This document shows, in pieces, positions 9,163 through 19,236 of a DNA stretch of 24,181 nucleotides. The DNA is taken from positions 1 to 24,181 of the forward strand of contig JAPDRN010000240.1 of the NCBI GenBank assembly GCA_030247855.1, written 5' to 3'. The notes beneath the pieces are model-generated. The model did no database searches, was not told where the DNA came from, and was given only the letters and a program-made list of their open reading frames with translations. The first letter of the stretch is position 1. Each line of letters starts with the position of its first letter. A program made the position numbers and the translations under genes. Source of the stretch: Knufia peltigerae. Taxonomy: Eukaryota > Ascomycota > Eurotiomycetes > Chaetothyriales > Trichomeriaceae.

Positions 9163-12100
9163 CTACATCGTCACTGATTTCTGGGTTGGCGATATATGAT
9201 CTGCTGCGCCAACAAGGAGTCCTTTCTCAAAGGCTAGATCACGATCCTCGACATCGCTAGTGTCCCATTCGGGTTTGGCTTTTGCGATTTCAAGATCTTC
9301 CAACAACACTTGGTCAACAATGTCCTTGACCATCGTAGGCTGTCGATAGTCATAGCCAAGGAAAGCCGACGCCTTCCGTATTCTCATCGCCTCACGATCG
9401 GTGCTTGTGTCTCGCAAGATAATGTCCCGTGGTCGTCGCCTGTCCTTCTGTCTCGTGTCCGGCTTCGTGCACCCTGCGCGTAGGTACTCGTTGGGGCCGT
9501 CGACCTGATAGGTATTGTCACGTCCGAGTGATTTATTTTCGTCGAGACCCGCCATTGTCGTTTCGAGGGGCACCAACAATGGATTTTTCATATCGGCCAG
9601 ACTATCAGGCCGAGCAAGGCCTGGGATTGGTCGAGCACCATCCTTTTGAGGCATATTGAGGGCGAGTGATGGCACGATATTTTGGTCTTCATGGTGATGT
9701 TGACTGACATTGGGTGACGGATGAGCCGCCGTTGGTAACAGGGTGAGCCCAGCATGTTCGTCAAGAGCTTGAATAAACTCGTCATTTCCTTCTGCAAAAG
9801 TGCTCGTGGAGTCAATGTCGGAAACGGGTTCATCTTCTTGGAAATATCTCGTATCTTCCCAGTGGTTCACGCGAGGGATATAGGGAGGCCGTCGCAGGTG
9901 AACGGTGGCCCAGTCCACGTCACGGAAAAAAGGATGGCGTTTGATCTCTCCCGCGTCATTTGCGTACACAAAGTACCCGTCGTAGGTTCGGCTCGTTTTG
10001 TCGGCTTCGAATTTGACCACCTTACCTCCAATAATTCTCCTGGTGTAGTCATTGATCTGATATTGTTTACTGCAAAGTCGACGTTCCTTTTCAACTAGAA
10101 GCTGCAAAATTAGGTCCGCAGCTTCCGCACTCGGTGCAAAAGGAGGTGCTCGTTCAGGAAACGACAATTCTTTCCTGTGCTGAAGGATCCTGAGCTTGGT
10201 CTGATGGCGATCGTCACAGGCGAACGGAGTAAAGCCGAAAAGGCACTCATACAAGATGATTCCAATGCTCCACTAGTCACATCGCCCATCGTACAATTCG
10301 CCCCGAATGACTTCTGGGGCCATGTACTGAGATGTACCGACCACAGAACGTGCTAGACGTCGCCGTTGAGCACGATTACGCCAGTCGAGGATTGGCTCGC
10401 CCATACCCGGTTCATCCTTCGACTCTGTTTCAGCGTTGATAGGCAGCGGTTGTTGGGTCGATCTTGAAGCTCTGGATGGGTAGGGCCCAAAACCTCTTTC
10501 CTGCTTGTCCTGCTCGTCGCCTTCGATGTAAATCCCCAATTGATCTAGTAGTGAGTGTCGGCTGTTTTGGTAGAACTTTTGGTCGTGGCTCCAATCTCCG
10601 TCGAATGCGAGACCGAAGTCGGAGATTTTCAAGTGCCCGTCATGGGTAACGAGGAAATTGTCGGGTTTCACATCGCGGTGAATCCATCTCAACCGATGAG
10701 CTTCCTCGACACATAGGATCATCTCGGCGATATACCACCTCGTGATGTCTTCGCTGAGGACATTTTTCCGAATGAGGAGTCCCAAAAAGTCGCCTCCGAT
10801 GCAAAACTCCATTACAAGGTACAAATGCTTCGGATCTTGGAAGGCAGCGATCAAAGGAATAATCCATTTTGACCCTTCGGCGGCAACCAGGAAGTCTCGT
10901 TCCGCCCGGAGATGGCCCTCTTGAGCGTTTCGAATCATGTCGGACTTTCGAATGACTTTCATGGCGAAAACTTCTTTATTCTCCCTGACTAATTCCCTCC
11001 CCTTCTCACGCAATGGGTTAGGCCAGCGCGCAGACGACGTCGGTACGCTAACCCAACAAGACTTACGCCCCCCTTGGCTTTGGATCTGCGTGGTGTCATT
11101 CTCACTTGCCTCCGTCTCCGGCTTGCCTTTGATAAGACGGACAACACCGAAGCTTCCCTTCCCAAGAATACTGATAACTTCAAAGCCACCAATATGTATT
11201 CCTTGGGCGGCTTTGGCAGAGTTGGTGGTGTTCTTGAGTACTCGACTCCGTCTGAGATTCTCACTCTCTGCCTGCTCCCACGCTCTCTTGGCCCGATACT
11301 GACTGTTGGTGGGAAACTGGTGTTCTTTGAGTTTGAACTCCAATTCACGTCGCCGAAGTGATCTTCCAGAGGCCTCCTTGAGCAAGGAATTGAAATGCGT
11401 TTCGAAAAAGGCTTTAGCCGCAGCAGCAGATTCGACGGTCCTGATAGTGATGCTGGGCGATACCTTGATTTCCGGGATAGGAGTCAGGATCCGGGTCTCC
11501 AACGCGTATGGCTGGCGATCGGTTTCAAATGAGTTCAAACTCTCTTGATAACCCATGATAGAAGTAGGTGTGATAGGAATAGATGTGAGCGGACTTGACG
11601 ATGCTCTTTCGGCTGTTGATCCCCAACCACTGTTGAGAGTAGACGCTGTCGAAGACAGTAGGACACTGTTCGTTTCTGCGGCATCTAGCGCAAAGGTCTG
11701 AATACTTGGACGGGACCGCAAATCGGCCCTTTTCACAACGGTTGGGTTACTGAAGGCTTGATGAAACTTGTGTGCAATGGCACGATGCAAACCTGGAACA
11801 GACTGGCTCCGACGGATGTAACGACCGTCTCGACCAGAAGCTTTTTCGACTGCGACACCAACATCTTGCAACCCGCGAGGTCCAGGGCTCGTTCGTGCAC
11901 TGTTCACAGTGGGTGCGGTAGTCGTACCGTCTTCATGGTTCATGCCAGTCAATGTGATCGTCAATGGCCGGCAAAGGGTTGTGGCACTGGAATTATTCTG
12001 GAGAATGTAATTCGTCGGCGAGCTATGTGCAGAGGCGAAGCAAGCCTGAGGCTGTAGTGTGGCAGCATTATGCTTGTCTCCCAATTTCAGGATTGTCTTG

Positions 12101-12315
12101 ATGTTTGTAACCCCTCTCCTGATCTGAGTCTTGACGCTGGTCTTGGACTGACCGGTGCTGGTGGATTCTATTGACCTTGAGCTTGTTCCATCGTAGAGAA
12201 GATGATTCAACCGGGGTATTTTGGAGGATCGAGAGCTTGTATTGCCTCTGTTCGTTGGGGGGTTGACTTTTGACGATTGACGACGCTTGCGACTAGCCGC
12301 CAGAGTGAACGGCAT
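9163..12315 (-). CDS. NDR/LATS-type AGC serine/threonine kinase, interrupted by an in-frame TAG
   Basis: Two collinear frames, 12315-10273 (680 residues) and 10272-9163 (369 residues), lie in the same phase, separated only by a TAG at 10273-10275. Before it are an N-terminal NDR-type MOB-binding region (KAFFETHFNSLL...LRRRELEFKLKEHQFP, 301-335), the glycine loop GKGSFG (385-390), AMK Lys453, the alpha-C Glu472, HRDVKPDN (546-553), DFG (566-568), a long activation-segment insert, the basic RNRAQRRRLA stretch, Ser657 and APEV (666-669). After it follow WSIGIILYECLFGFTPF, the C-lobe, HPFFRDVDW and FLGYDY (9346-9363), a likely hydrophobic motif. The family motif here is CDWWS, so TAG stands for the first TGG. 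No family-compatible intron removes it. If read as written, the product lacks subdomains IX-XI and should be inactive. A 78-nt in-frame intron (11066-10989) is probable. The family acts in morphogenesis, septation or cell-cycle signalling; the exact subgroup is unclear. Confidence 0.85.
10273..10275 (-). other. in-frame TAG replacing conserved Trp codon in the kinase
   Basis: On the minus strand the frame reads TGT GAC TAG TGG AGC ATT GGA, that is C-D-stop-W-S-I-G. NDR-type kinases have C-D-W-W-S at this place (subdomain IX). One G-to-A change of TGG gives TAG. The rest of the downstream frame is open for 369 codons and conserved. Confidence 0.95.
10989..11066 (-). other. probable 78-nt in-frame intron in the kinase gene
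   Basis: On the minus strand the donor GTAAGT begins at 11066, a CTAAC branch-like site lies 28 nt before the acceptor, and TTAG ends at 10989. The length is a multiple of three and contains no stop, so both retained and spliced forms are open. Splicing joins IQSQGG to LRENKEVFAMK, bringing the beta-2 and beta-3 strands of the kinase closer by 26 residues; the retained peptide (RKSCWVSVPTSS...) shows no kinase conservation. Confidence 0.7.
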
Positions 12316-12613
12316 GGTTCTCGCAGGAGAAGAAGAGTCAATTTCGTTGAGGTTCTTGAGCGCTATCCTTTATCAGCATAGTGATGCTCATGTAAAATGT
12401 TCTCAGTCAATAAAGCCAGCGATAACTAAAATGGTAGCCCGTGTTGATGATCAAGAAGGATGCTGATTGAAGTTTCAGAAGAACGTATGTACCTACTCAG
12501 AGATATCACGATGACGGTACCACGCTTGCCACTTTTGCGCTTACCTGAATGTGAAGAGAAGGAGCAATGATGTAGAAGTTCTTTATCATGTGATGGCTTA
12601 TTATAGACGTCTT

Positions 12614-15600
12614 TCACCATTCGAAGACGACCGCCGGCAGACCTCTGTCTTTAATCGCTATCTGGACATGATGCTTCAAAATCGCAAGAGCCCTTTCCCA
12701 AGCACCACGAACATCCTCGCCTGTGAAATTTTCATATTCAATGATCAACCCGAGCCAATTGACGACAGCAACAGATTTGGCCATGTCTCGCTCGATGCCG
12801 ACCACTTTGACGAGGTAATCGGCCAAAGCATTGACATCTTCCGGGTCCGGGCCATCTCCAGCAGAAGAAAACTCTCTGACCCATGCAGATATTGCATCAC
12901 GCAACTCTGGCAGAGCACTCAGCTTTTGAGAAGTGAAGGTTGGTTTATCTGGTTGTTGGGCTAGCTGCAATTTTTGCTGACCTCCGACGCCAGACTCGAC
13001 TGCAATTGTTACCTTCGTCTTTTTTCTAACGCTCTCGAAATTAAGGCCAGACTTTGCCTTCATCCTGCCTCTCTTCTGTTCTTCCAGGATTTCGAGGCGA
13101 ATGTCTTCTGGTAATTCGTTCAGAAAAGACTCAGAGATTTCTTCATCATCTTGGTTTGAATTTTGATGACACTCTGCTGCTCTTGGAGCAGAGATAAAGT
13201 TGGACTGAGTGAGAGTGGATGAGGAGACATCGCCAACCCTTTTTGGCTTGACTTTACCGAATAGACTAGAAGTTTTCTGTCGCTTCGTGGGAGTTACAGG
13301 AATCTTTTTTGAGGTTGAGAGAGCTTTGGGTTTTCGAGGGGAATATGCTATAGCTCGTGAAGTCGACTCTCCGTTTTCTTGGGCCTTGTATTGGGCCAGT
13401 ATCTCGTCCCTGAGGTCCTGAGGAAGCGCAGCTAGCGCTTCTGGGTCAATCTGACTTGGCCGTGGTAGCGTTGCTTCGTTGTCACTAAGATAGGGCGAGG
13501 TTGATCTTGAGTTGCCATCTATTAGAGGTGTTTGTGGTCGCGTTGATCGCGTTATACTGTCCATGATACTCTTTTGTTTAGGAGCAAGCTTCGTTCTTAT
13601 TTCAGAGGGGAGCTCGGCCAGTACTGTTGGATCGATCTGGGAAGGCATGATGAACTGAGTGCCACTCACGTTAAGAGGTCTTTGCTCAGTCGCATCGTTG
13701 GCTTGGTAATCCAAGGCACTGTAAACACTATCATGCAATTTTCCTTTCTCTGGGGTGGGGATCTCTTCGATGGGATCTTCGATATGCTTAATCTTAGGGG
13801 AGTGAAGGGCTGATCGAGAGGTGGTGCGGAGTCCAGGCTGTTCTGCAGGTCGAGATGGTGTAGAAGGCTTTTTGAATTGCAGCCGACGCTGACTACCGTC
13901 AGAGAGGCCAGAGCCGCCCGTCCCTGAAGGTTTCAAGGGCTCCAGTTTCTGCATCTGAACACCGAGTCCTCGAAGTTCTCCAGGGGGGAAATTGTAGCTT
14001 CGTAGAATGGAAATAGCTTCTCTTCCAAGAACCACCCCGTCGTTCGTGGCGACACCGAGCATTACACTCTTGTTGAAAGTATCACACTTGCCATGGCCGA
14101 GATTTTTGGGCGGATCCAGACCTGCATCGGCAGCTTTTCGCATTATTTTCATCGTCAATTGCTTTCCTTTCACAAGCTGTTCGAGCAAGCGCCTTGACAG
14201 CTCATCGGAAAGACTCTGTACGAAGTCTTCCGCTTGCTGTTGGTTAATGAACCTGATCCCCCAATTGATCTCTGCCGAAACTGACTTGCGAACCACCTGT
14301 TCACCGACCTCCTGCTTGTCGATTCCTCGAGAATAATCCCACAGCTTTCCACCAGTCTTTGGGCCCAAGGTGTTGATTAATCGCTCCTTAGTACACGAAC
14401 GAATATCCTTCACGAACCTGATGCCTATGTCTTCCAGCTTGTTACCTATACTCCAAGCAACGCCTGGAAGTTCGGTAACAGTAAGTTCGCCGATGAAGTC
14501 GAGTATGTCCTCCGGCTTGATCAGATGCTGTCCAGCTGGCTTAGCCTTCCTTAATGCGACTTTCGCCAGGAGAATGTTTCCTCCAATACCAACCGAAACG
14601 TCACATCCAGTTTTTTCCTTCACCGAGGCTCTCAACTCTTCACCAAGACGTTGTGCAGCTTCTTGCTCACGATAAAGGGAGCCTTCTGAGATGCCCCGCC
14701 CATCCGATCCGCCAGCTTTGATGCATTGTTCGCTGACATCAATCAAGGCTTCATCAATGCTGATACTCTGGACGATACCATCAATTGCCAAAATTGAGTC
14801 GTAGAACTGGCGACTAGCTTCCTCGTATGCCTTGTAGTCGTATGGCAGAACTTTTAGATCCGAGCAGAGTTCAAGCGCTGTCTTCATCCACATCCCATTC
14901 TTGACGCCAAATTGTCTCGCGGGATAATTGCAACTGGCAATTTCCGATCCTGGGCCACTTCCATGTGCGATCACAACTGGTTTGTCTGACAGGTGAGGAT
15001 GCTTGCGGAGTGAGACTGCAGCAAAGAAGCTGTCAAAATCTACATGCATGACATACCTTCTCGCGCCTGATTTTGTACTTTGCTTGGATTTTTGCGACGA
15101 GGACTTTTCTTGAGCGCGTGCCTGCATTTGTGCTTTGAGTTCAGCTTTCCAAGTGGACAAATGATGTAGTCTCGACTCCCGGTAGTACTGGTTGATGAAA
15201 TCAGGGTTTGCAGTACTAGACTTGGCCATGTGTGGATTTTGAAGGAGGAGAGCATTATGCTCTTCAGCCGTTAACTGACGTTTCTCGAGCTTCTGCCCTG
15301 CATTTAGAACCGAAAACGGCAGAGGATGGGAAGGAGACGATGACGGAGAGGGTAGAGGAGACTGTGCACGATCTCGTGCACTAGATGCTGAGTTGTCTTC
15401 TCTGGACAATGCCACGATCTCCTGCTGCACTTCAGGTACTGGCGGAGTTGCCACACTGCTGCTTTGATGTAAGCCTGCATCGCTTCGGTCAACGGGCTCA
15501 ATAGCCGGGCCCTCAGGTACGCTCTGCGAATTTGAGGAATGACGAGTTCCAGCCTCAACATCTCCCCCTTGGCGTAACTGCGAAGTATACCAGCTGGTTT

Positions 15601-16144
15601 CGCTCTGGTCGCGATACGTGTGTTTTTTCTCATTGGTTTGGCTGATCATCTGGCCATTCTCAAAGCCCAACACCTTCTGTGTCACCCCCTCATCCACCAG
15701 CCTGTAGGCATCCCAGGGCAAGAGCCTGCTAGCCTTGACACTATCGACGATCCAGCCAGGCTTGACAATACGATATCGGGCAAAGTCGACTGCTTTCTTT
15801 GGGGTCAAATTACTTGCAACAACGTGCGTGACAGCAGTCTTGCCATCGAGATATTGTAGAAAGCCACCCCCATGGCTGACCACCAGGTTATGGAGGTCAC
15901 TCAACGAGGGCTGAGTATAGCCATTAACATGGACTACCACCCCGCGAAAAATGGGAGGTTTGTCGGTGGAGTGCGATCGTATTTCAGCATCAAGATTCTG
16001 CAATTTGATCTTCTTCCGCCGCATATAATCGGCGAATCCGCCGAACTTGGAGCCTTCATATTCTTCGCCCTGCTCATCGCTAAAGGTGTGGCTTTCAATG
16101 CGCTTGCGCACCGAGGTAGAGTTCTTTTCTAGCCTGGAGCCCAT
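12614..16144 (-). CDS. REV1: DNA repair protein REV1 (Y-family translesion polymerase)
   Basis: This uninterrupted 1176-residue frame is a full-length REV1, the deoxycytidyl transferase that inserts dCMP opposite damaged G and abasic sites and scaffolds polymerase zeta in the nucleus. Order: GGFADYMRRKKIKLQNLDAEIR (35-56); a BRCT domain (about 63-150); the N-digit SRLHHLSTWKAEL (324-336), where the Arg-Leu pair (325-326) matches the yeast residues that pair with dCTP and displace template G; the palm YVMHVDFDSFF with Asp369 and SIDEALIDV with Asp464-Glu465; helix-hairpin-helix and little-finger regions to about 740; three LP/UBM-like ubiquitin-binding motifs (about 841-853, 903-916, 1008-1021); and a C-terminal helical domain (about 1075-1165) for polymerase partner binding. 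All catalytic residues are present. It is divergent from the FKBP gene, with 548 nt between ATGs, and 298 nt upstream of the kinase gene on the same strand. Confidence 0.97.
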   Translation of the reverse strand: MGSRLEKNSTSVRKRIESHTFSDEQGEEYEGSKFGGFADYMRRKKIKLQNLDAEIRSHSTDKPPIFRGVVVHVNGYTQPSLSDLHNLVVSHGGGFLQYLDGKTAVTHVVASNLTPKKAVDFARYRIVKPGWIVDSVKASRLLPWDAYRLVDEGVTQKVLGFENGQMISQTNEKKHTYRDQSETSWYTSQLRQGGDVEAGTRHSSNSQSVPEGPAIEPVDRSDAGLHQSSSVATPPVPEVQQEIVALSREDNSASSARDRAQSPLPSPSSSPSHPLPFSVLNAGQKLEKRQLTAEEHNALLLQNPHMAKSSTANPDFINQYYRESRLHHLSTWKAELKAQMQARAQEKSSSQKSKQSTKSGARRYVMHVDFDSFFAAVSLRKHPHLSDKPVVIAHGSGPGSEIASCNYPARQFGVKNGMWMKTALELCSDLKVLPYDYKAYEEASRQFYDSILAIDGIVQSISIDEALIDVSEQCIKAGGSDGRGISEGSLYREQEAAQRLGEELRASVKEKTGCDVSVGIGGNILLAKVALRKAKPAGQHLIKPEDILDFIGELTVTELPGVAWSIGNKLEDIGIRFVKDIRSCTKERLINTLGPKTGGKLWDYSRGIDKQEVGEQVVRKSVSAEINWGIRFINQQQAEDFVQSLSDELSRRLLEQLVKGKQLTMKIMRKAADAGLDPPKNLGHGKCDTFNKSVMLGVATNDGVVLGREAISILRSYNFPPGELRGLGVQMQKLEPLKPSGTGGSGLSDGSQRRLQFKKPSTPSRPAEQPGLRTTSRSALHSPKIKHIEDPIEEIPTPEKGKLHDSVYSALDYQANDATEQRPLNVSGTQFIMPSQIDPTVLAELPSEIRTKLAPKQKSIMDSITRSTRPQTPLIDGNSRSTSPYLSDNEATLPRPSQIDPEALAALPQDLRDEILAQYKAQENGESTSRAIAYSPRKPKALSTSKKIPVTPTKRQKTSSLFGKVKPKRVGDVSSSTLTQSNFISAPRAAECHQNSNQDDEEISESFLNELPEDIRLEILEEQKRGRMKAKSGLNFESVRKKTKVTIAVESGVGGQQKLQLAQQPDKPTFTSQKLSALPELRDAISAWVREFSSAGDGPDPEDVNALADYLVKVVGIERDMAKSVAVVNWLGLIIEYENFTGEDVRGAWERALAILKHHVQIAIKDRGLPAVVFEW

Positions 16145-16438
16145 GTTGGGCTATACAATAAGATCATGACGAGGTCCAGGCCTGGACGTTGCCTTCGACG
16201 GACATGGACATGGAGTCCTGCGTATGCAAGATGCGTAGTAATGGCGCTGTTGGTAGAGAGGCTGATGAGGCAAATACACTGTACTTAACAAAGCGCGTCA
16301 TGGGAATTAAATTGCGACGCGACGACGTAAGAGAGCGCAGCTGGTGGATCTTCTGCCTGCGCCCGCAAGGCTCCCACAGGCTCCTACAAGGCTGGCTTAT
16401 TGGGTGGCTTAGTTAAGCATCACAGCCTGATGAGACTC

Positions 16439-16449
16439 GATAAGATAAG
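16439..16449 (+). promoter_or_regulatory. two overlapping GATAAG words
   Basis: GATAAGATAAG matches twice the HGATAR site bound by fungal GATA factors such as AreA, SreA or NsdD. It is about 245 nt before the FKBP ATG. Function is inferred only from the motif, and single GATA words are common by chance. Confidence 0.25.
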
Positions 16450-16590
16450 GCTGCGCTGCGGAGTTGCATTGAAGCGTCCTAAGAATTTTTTTTATTTTAG
16501 CGGATTCGGTTTCTGAGGCAGCCGCATCCATCTTTCTTCAGCGTCCAGCTCAACTTTCATAACTCTTTTTCTTCTCGAAAATTTCCTCTC

Positions 16591-16609
16591 TTGTTGTTGT
16601 TGTTGTTGT
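16591..16609. repeat. (TTG)6 microsatellite in the FKBP leader
   Basis: Six TTG units followed by TC lie about 85 nt before the FKBP ATG, within a pyrimidine-rich leader. Confidence 0.85.
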
Positions 16610-16692
16610 CTGAGGATCTTCCAAAGCACATCGACTTCATTGTATCAATTCAACACCTTACTTCCTCTCTAGTCCTATTACTCAATCACAAG

Positions 16693-18321
16693 ATGTCGGG
16701 CATTCAACCTGTGGCGGTCTACGCCATGAAAGTCCCTCCTGGAGACATCATGGTTCCTGCGGTCCCCGAGTTTGCTGCAATGGTAAACTCCAACAAAAGC
16801 TTTAATGGCTGATCAGAGCGTTAACCATGACATAGTTTCGCGTAACCATGGCCGCAATTGACCCTAGCGCCGAACCAGACTTGGAGGCAGCCGATGACAA
16901 GATCCCTCCGCGTGCTACCCTCAAACTGGTTCGAGTTCCAGGTTTTGACGAGTCCGACGATGATGAAGACTCCGACGACGAGGATTTCGATCTCGCCGAC
17001 CTGGAGGATGATGAGGACTCCTCTGAAGACGAAGACGAGGTCAACGGCGGTCCAAGTGAGAAAATATCCAAGAAGGAACTCGCAGACGAGGAGGACGAAG
17101 ACGATGACATGGAAGACGACGATGACGAAGATGATGATGATCCTGAAGCCACCATGAAGGCACTCGCTGAGCTCAAGAAGATTATGAGAGCCGACTCCAA
17201 GGGCAAAGGCAAGGCTATTGATGGCGAGTCGGACGACTCAGACGATGATGAGGACTCGGACGATGAGTCCCTCGAATTGGATGAGGTGGTCATCTGCACC
17301 CTTGATCCCGAAAAGGTACGACCGCCAGAACCTACTTTACATGGTTGACCTAATCTTGTTTTCACAGAACTACCAACAACCCATTGACTTCGTCGTCGCT
17401 GAGGGAGAGCGTATCTTCTTCAAGGTCTCTGGTACCCATACCGTGCATCTTACCGGCAACTATGTTATTCCTCAGGACGATGGCTCAGCTTCACTCTACG
17501 ACGAAGATGACGAGGAAGAAGATGAATACGATCTGTCTCCGGATGAGGATGAACTCGATTTGCTTGAGGGCGCCGATTCCGAATCCGACGACCTGGATGA
17601 CCTAGATGACCCGCGCGTGACTGAGGTCGACAGCGAAGACGAAGCAGCCCCAAAATTGGTCAAGGGAAAGAATAAGCGTCCTGCTGAGGAAAGCGATGAC
17701 GAGGAGGCAAATCTTGACGATATCATGGCCAAGTCTTTAAAAAAGGACGAAACTGCACCTGCTGAGGACAGTAAGAAGCTTAGCAAGAGTGAGAAGAAGA
17801 AGCTCAAGAAGCTCAAGAAGAATGATGGTGAGGCCGCCGCTGTTGAGGACACTGCCGACTCGAAGAAAGAGGCGAATGGCACCGGTTCCGAAAAGAAAGT
17901 CCAGTTCGCCAAGAACCTCGAACAAGGCCCAACCCCAGCAGGTCCGGCGACCACAAAGACCGACAAGAAAGCCGGCAATGCCTCCCTAGGCGTCAAAGAT
18001 GTTCAAGGGGTGAAAGTTGATGATCGTAAGCTTGGTGATGGTCCTGCTGCTAAGAAGGGCAACCGTCTGGAAATGCGCTACATCGGAAAGCTTGACAACG
18101 GCAAGGTGTTTGACAGCAACAAAGCGGGCAAGCCCTTTAGCTTCAAGCTCGGCGCCGGAGAGGTCATCAAGGGTTGGGATATTGGCCTGCAAGGTATCCA
18201 AGTTGGTGGCGAGAGACGACTGGTCATCCCCGCACACCTCGCCTATGGCAGCAAATCCCTTCCTGGCATTCCGAAGAACAGCAAGTTGACGTTCGACATC
18301 AAGTGCCTGGCTGTGAAATAG
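16693..18321 (+). CDS. nucleolar FKBP-type peptidyl-prolyl isomerase (Fpr3/Fpr4 type)
   Basis: Three exons, 16693-16782, 16836-17315 and 17368-18321, join in frame to 507 residues. Intron 1 is 53 nt (GTAAAC...ATAG) and intron 2 is 52 nt (GTACGA...ACAG). The joined N-terminus, MSGIQPVAVYAMKVPPGD...AAMFRVTMAAIDPSAEP, is the characteristic Fpr3/4 opening of a nucleoplasmin-like domain, broken by long Asp/Glu tracts (68-133, 162-176, 234-282). A Lys-rich segment (324-341, KKLSKSEKKKLKKLKK) follows, then the FKBP domain (about 413-507), with Tyr428, Phe438-Asp439, Val456-Ile457, Trp460 and Tyr483 matching the FK506-binding and catalytic pocket. The family isomerises X-Pro bonds and acts as a histone chaperone in nucleolus and chromatin. 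The domain looks complete and probably active and FK506-sensitive. Confidence 0.95.
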
Positions 18322-19236
18322 ATTTCATGATCAGAAATTGACGGATAGCCAACGTGAGAAGACATAGTCTCGGCGCGGCTCCCTTTCAGGATCAGGTGGC
18401 TCCCCAGTCCTTGGATCCTAGGCGGACACCTTGATGCACTTCCCACAACATGTATGCGTATGAAGCGCCGTCCTCTTGGTGTTGTTGTGGGCAATCGGCA
18501 TTTTATTGGCGTTGATGGCTCAATCGGAAAGATAAATGGTCGAAGTGGCCTTTTCCATCTCGATTCCCCCCTGTAACTACTAGTGTTTGGTAGGGAAGGA
18601 TTGGAAATGCTTTGGTACAAAAGCATTCATCTCTACCTTTCCAGAGCTTGAAATACTTGGCTTTAGAAATACAAAAGTACTGCTTGCATGATTCGGATGA
18701 TGTTGATTCGAGTTGCCGAGTCACTCCGTACATTCTACGACATGGGTGTTTTAAGACGTGAGGTAACGTGATTAGATTTTCCGTATGTATCCGCGGAAGT
18801 ATTTACAGAGAGTACCGTGTACTGTAATGAAGGGGAGAACTTGCGAGGTAGGCCTAAAAACCGCATCGCCAATTCGTGGGGTGTCGATTGACACTTTCCA
18901 AGTGTTATGTTCGGCAAGACGTGTCGATTCCTTTGGGTCAAAATCGCCGAGTCCTTCTCTTTCCTTTTGCCCTTCCCAAAAGTTCCCATCGCCTTTGCTT
19001 CGCCTTGCTTCCGAAAGCGACAGGTTAAATTTCATCAAAAGAACTCCACGTGCGCTGACTTTGGTATTGCCCTTTTTTTTGGAAAGACAAAAAGGTTGGA
19101 CAGAAAGCAAAAAAAAGTGTCATGAAAATGAAGGTCGGTCGTGTAAAAGACAACACTCGTAGTATAGTTCAATAGGTTAGGATAAGAGAGCGTTCGGGGT
19201 TTTAAATGAGGAATGTGTTGTTGACCCTGGGAATTT
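18322..19236. other. intergenic region between the FKBP and secreted-protein genes
   Basis: The two genes converge across this 915-nt stretch, so it holds both 3' ends. The short frames on both strands have no recognisable content. A perfect 9-bp inverted repeat lies at 18442-18491. Confidence 0.6.
18442..18491 (+). repeat. 9-bp inverted repeat in the probable FKBP 3' region
   Basis: CCCACAACA (18442-18450) and TGTTGTGGG (18483-18491) are perfect reverse complements with 32 nt between, about 120 nt after the FKBP stop. This could form a hairpin in the 3' untranslated region; chance is a fair alternative. Confidence 0.4.

Larger units (their letters stand above)
16145..16692. promoter_or_regulatory. 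divergent promoter region between REV1 and the FKBP gene
   Basis: This 548-nt stretch separates the divergent ATGs and must hold both promoters. It contains two overlapping GATAAG words (16439-16449), an eight-T tract (16486-16493) and a TTG microsatellite (16591-16609) probably in the FKBP leader. A short + frame at 16189-16416 has no recognisable content and I do not call it. Confidence 0.6.

Noticed and set aside
10273..10275. Recoding of the stop as a special amino acid
   Set aside because: Selenocysteine uses TGA, and pyrrolysine (TAG) is not known in fungi. The site is a plain TGG-to-TAG change; read-through with a near-cognate tRNA remains possible and is kept as a finding.
10273..10410. 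An intron ending at the kinase TAG (for example GTATGG near 10410 to GACTAG at 10273) that would remove the stop
   Set aside because: It would delete the conserved activation segment and APEV motif; the only near donor (GTACGA, 22 nt away) is too short for an intron. A gene caller might still propose it.
16189..16416. 75-codon + frame between REV1 and the FKBP gene
   Set aside because: It lies inside the divergent promoter, has no recognisable content and starts in the REV1 leader.
16802..17996. Ser-rich minus-strand frames opposite the FKBP gene
   Set aside because: They are the reverse reading of Asp/Glu tracts (GAC/GAT/GAG read back as Ser and Leu).
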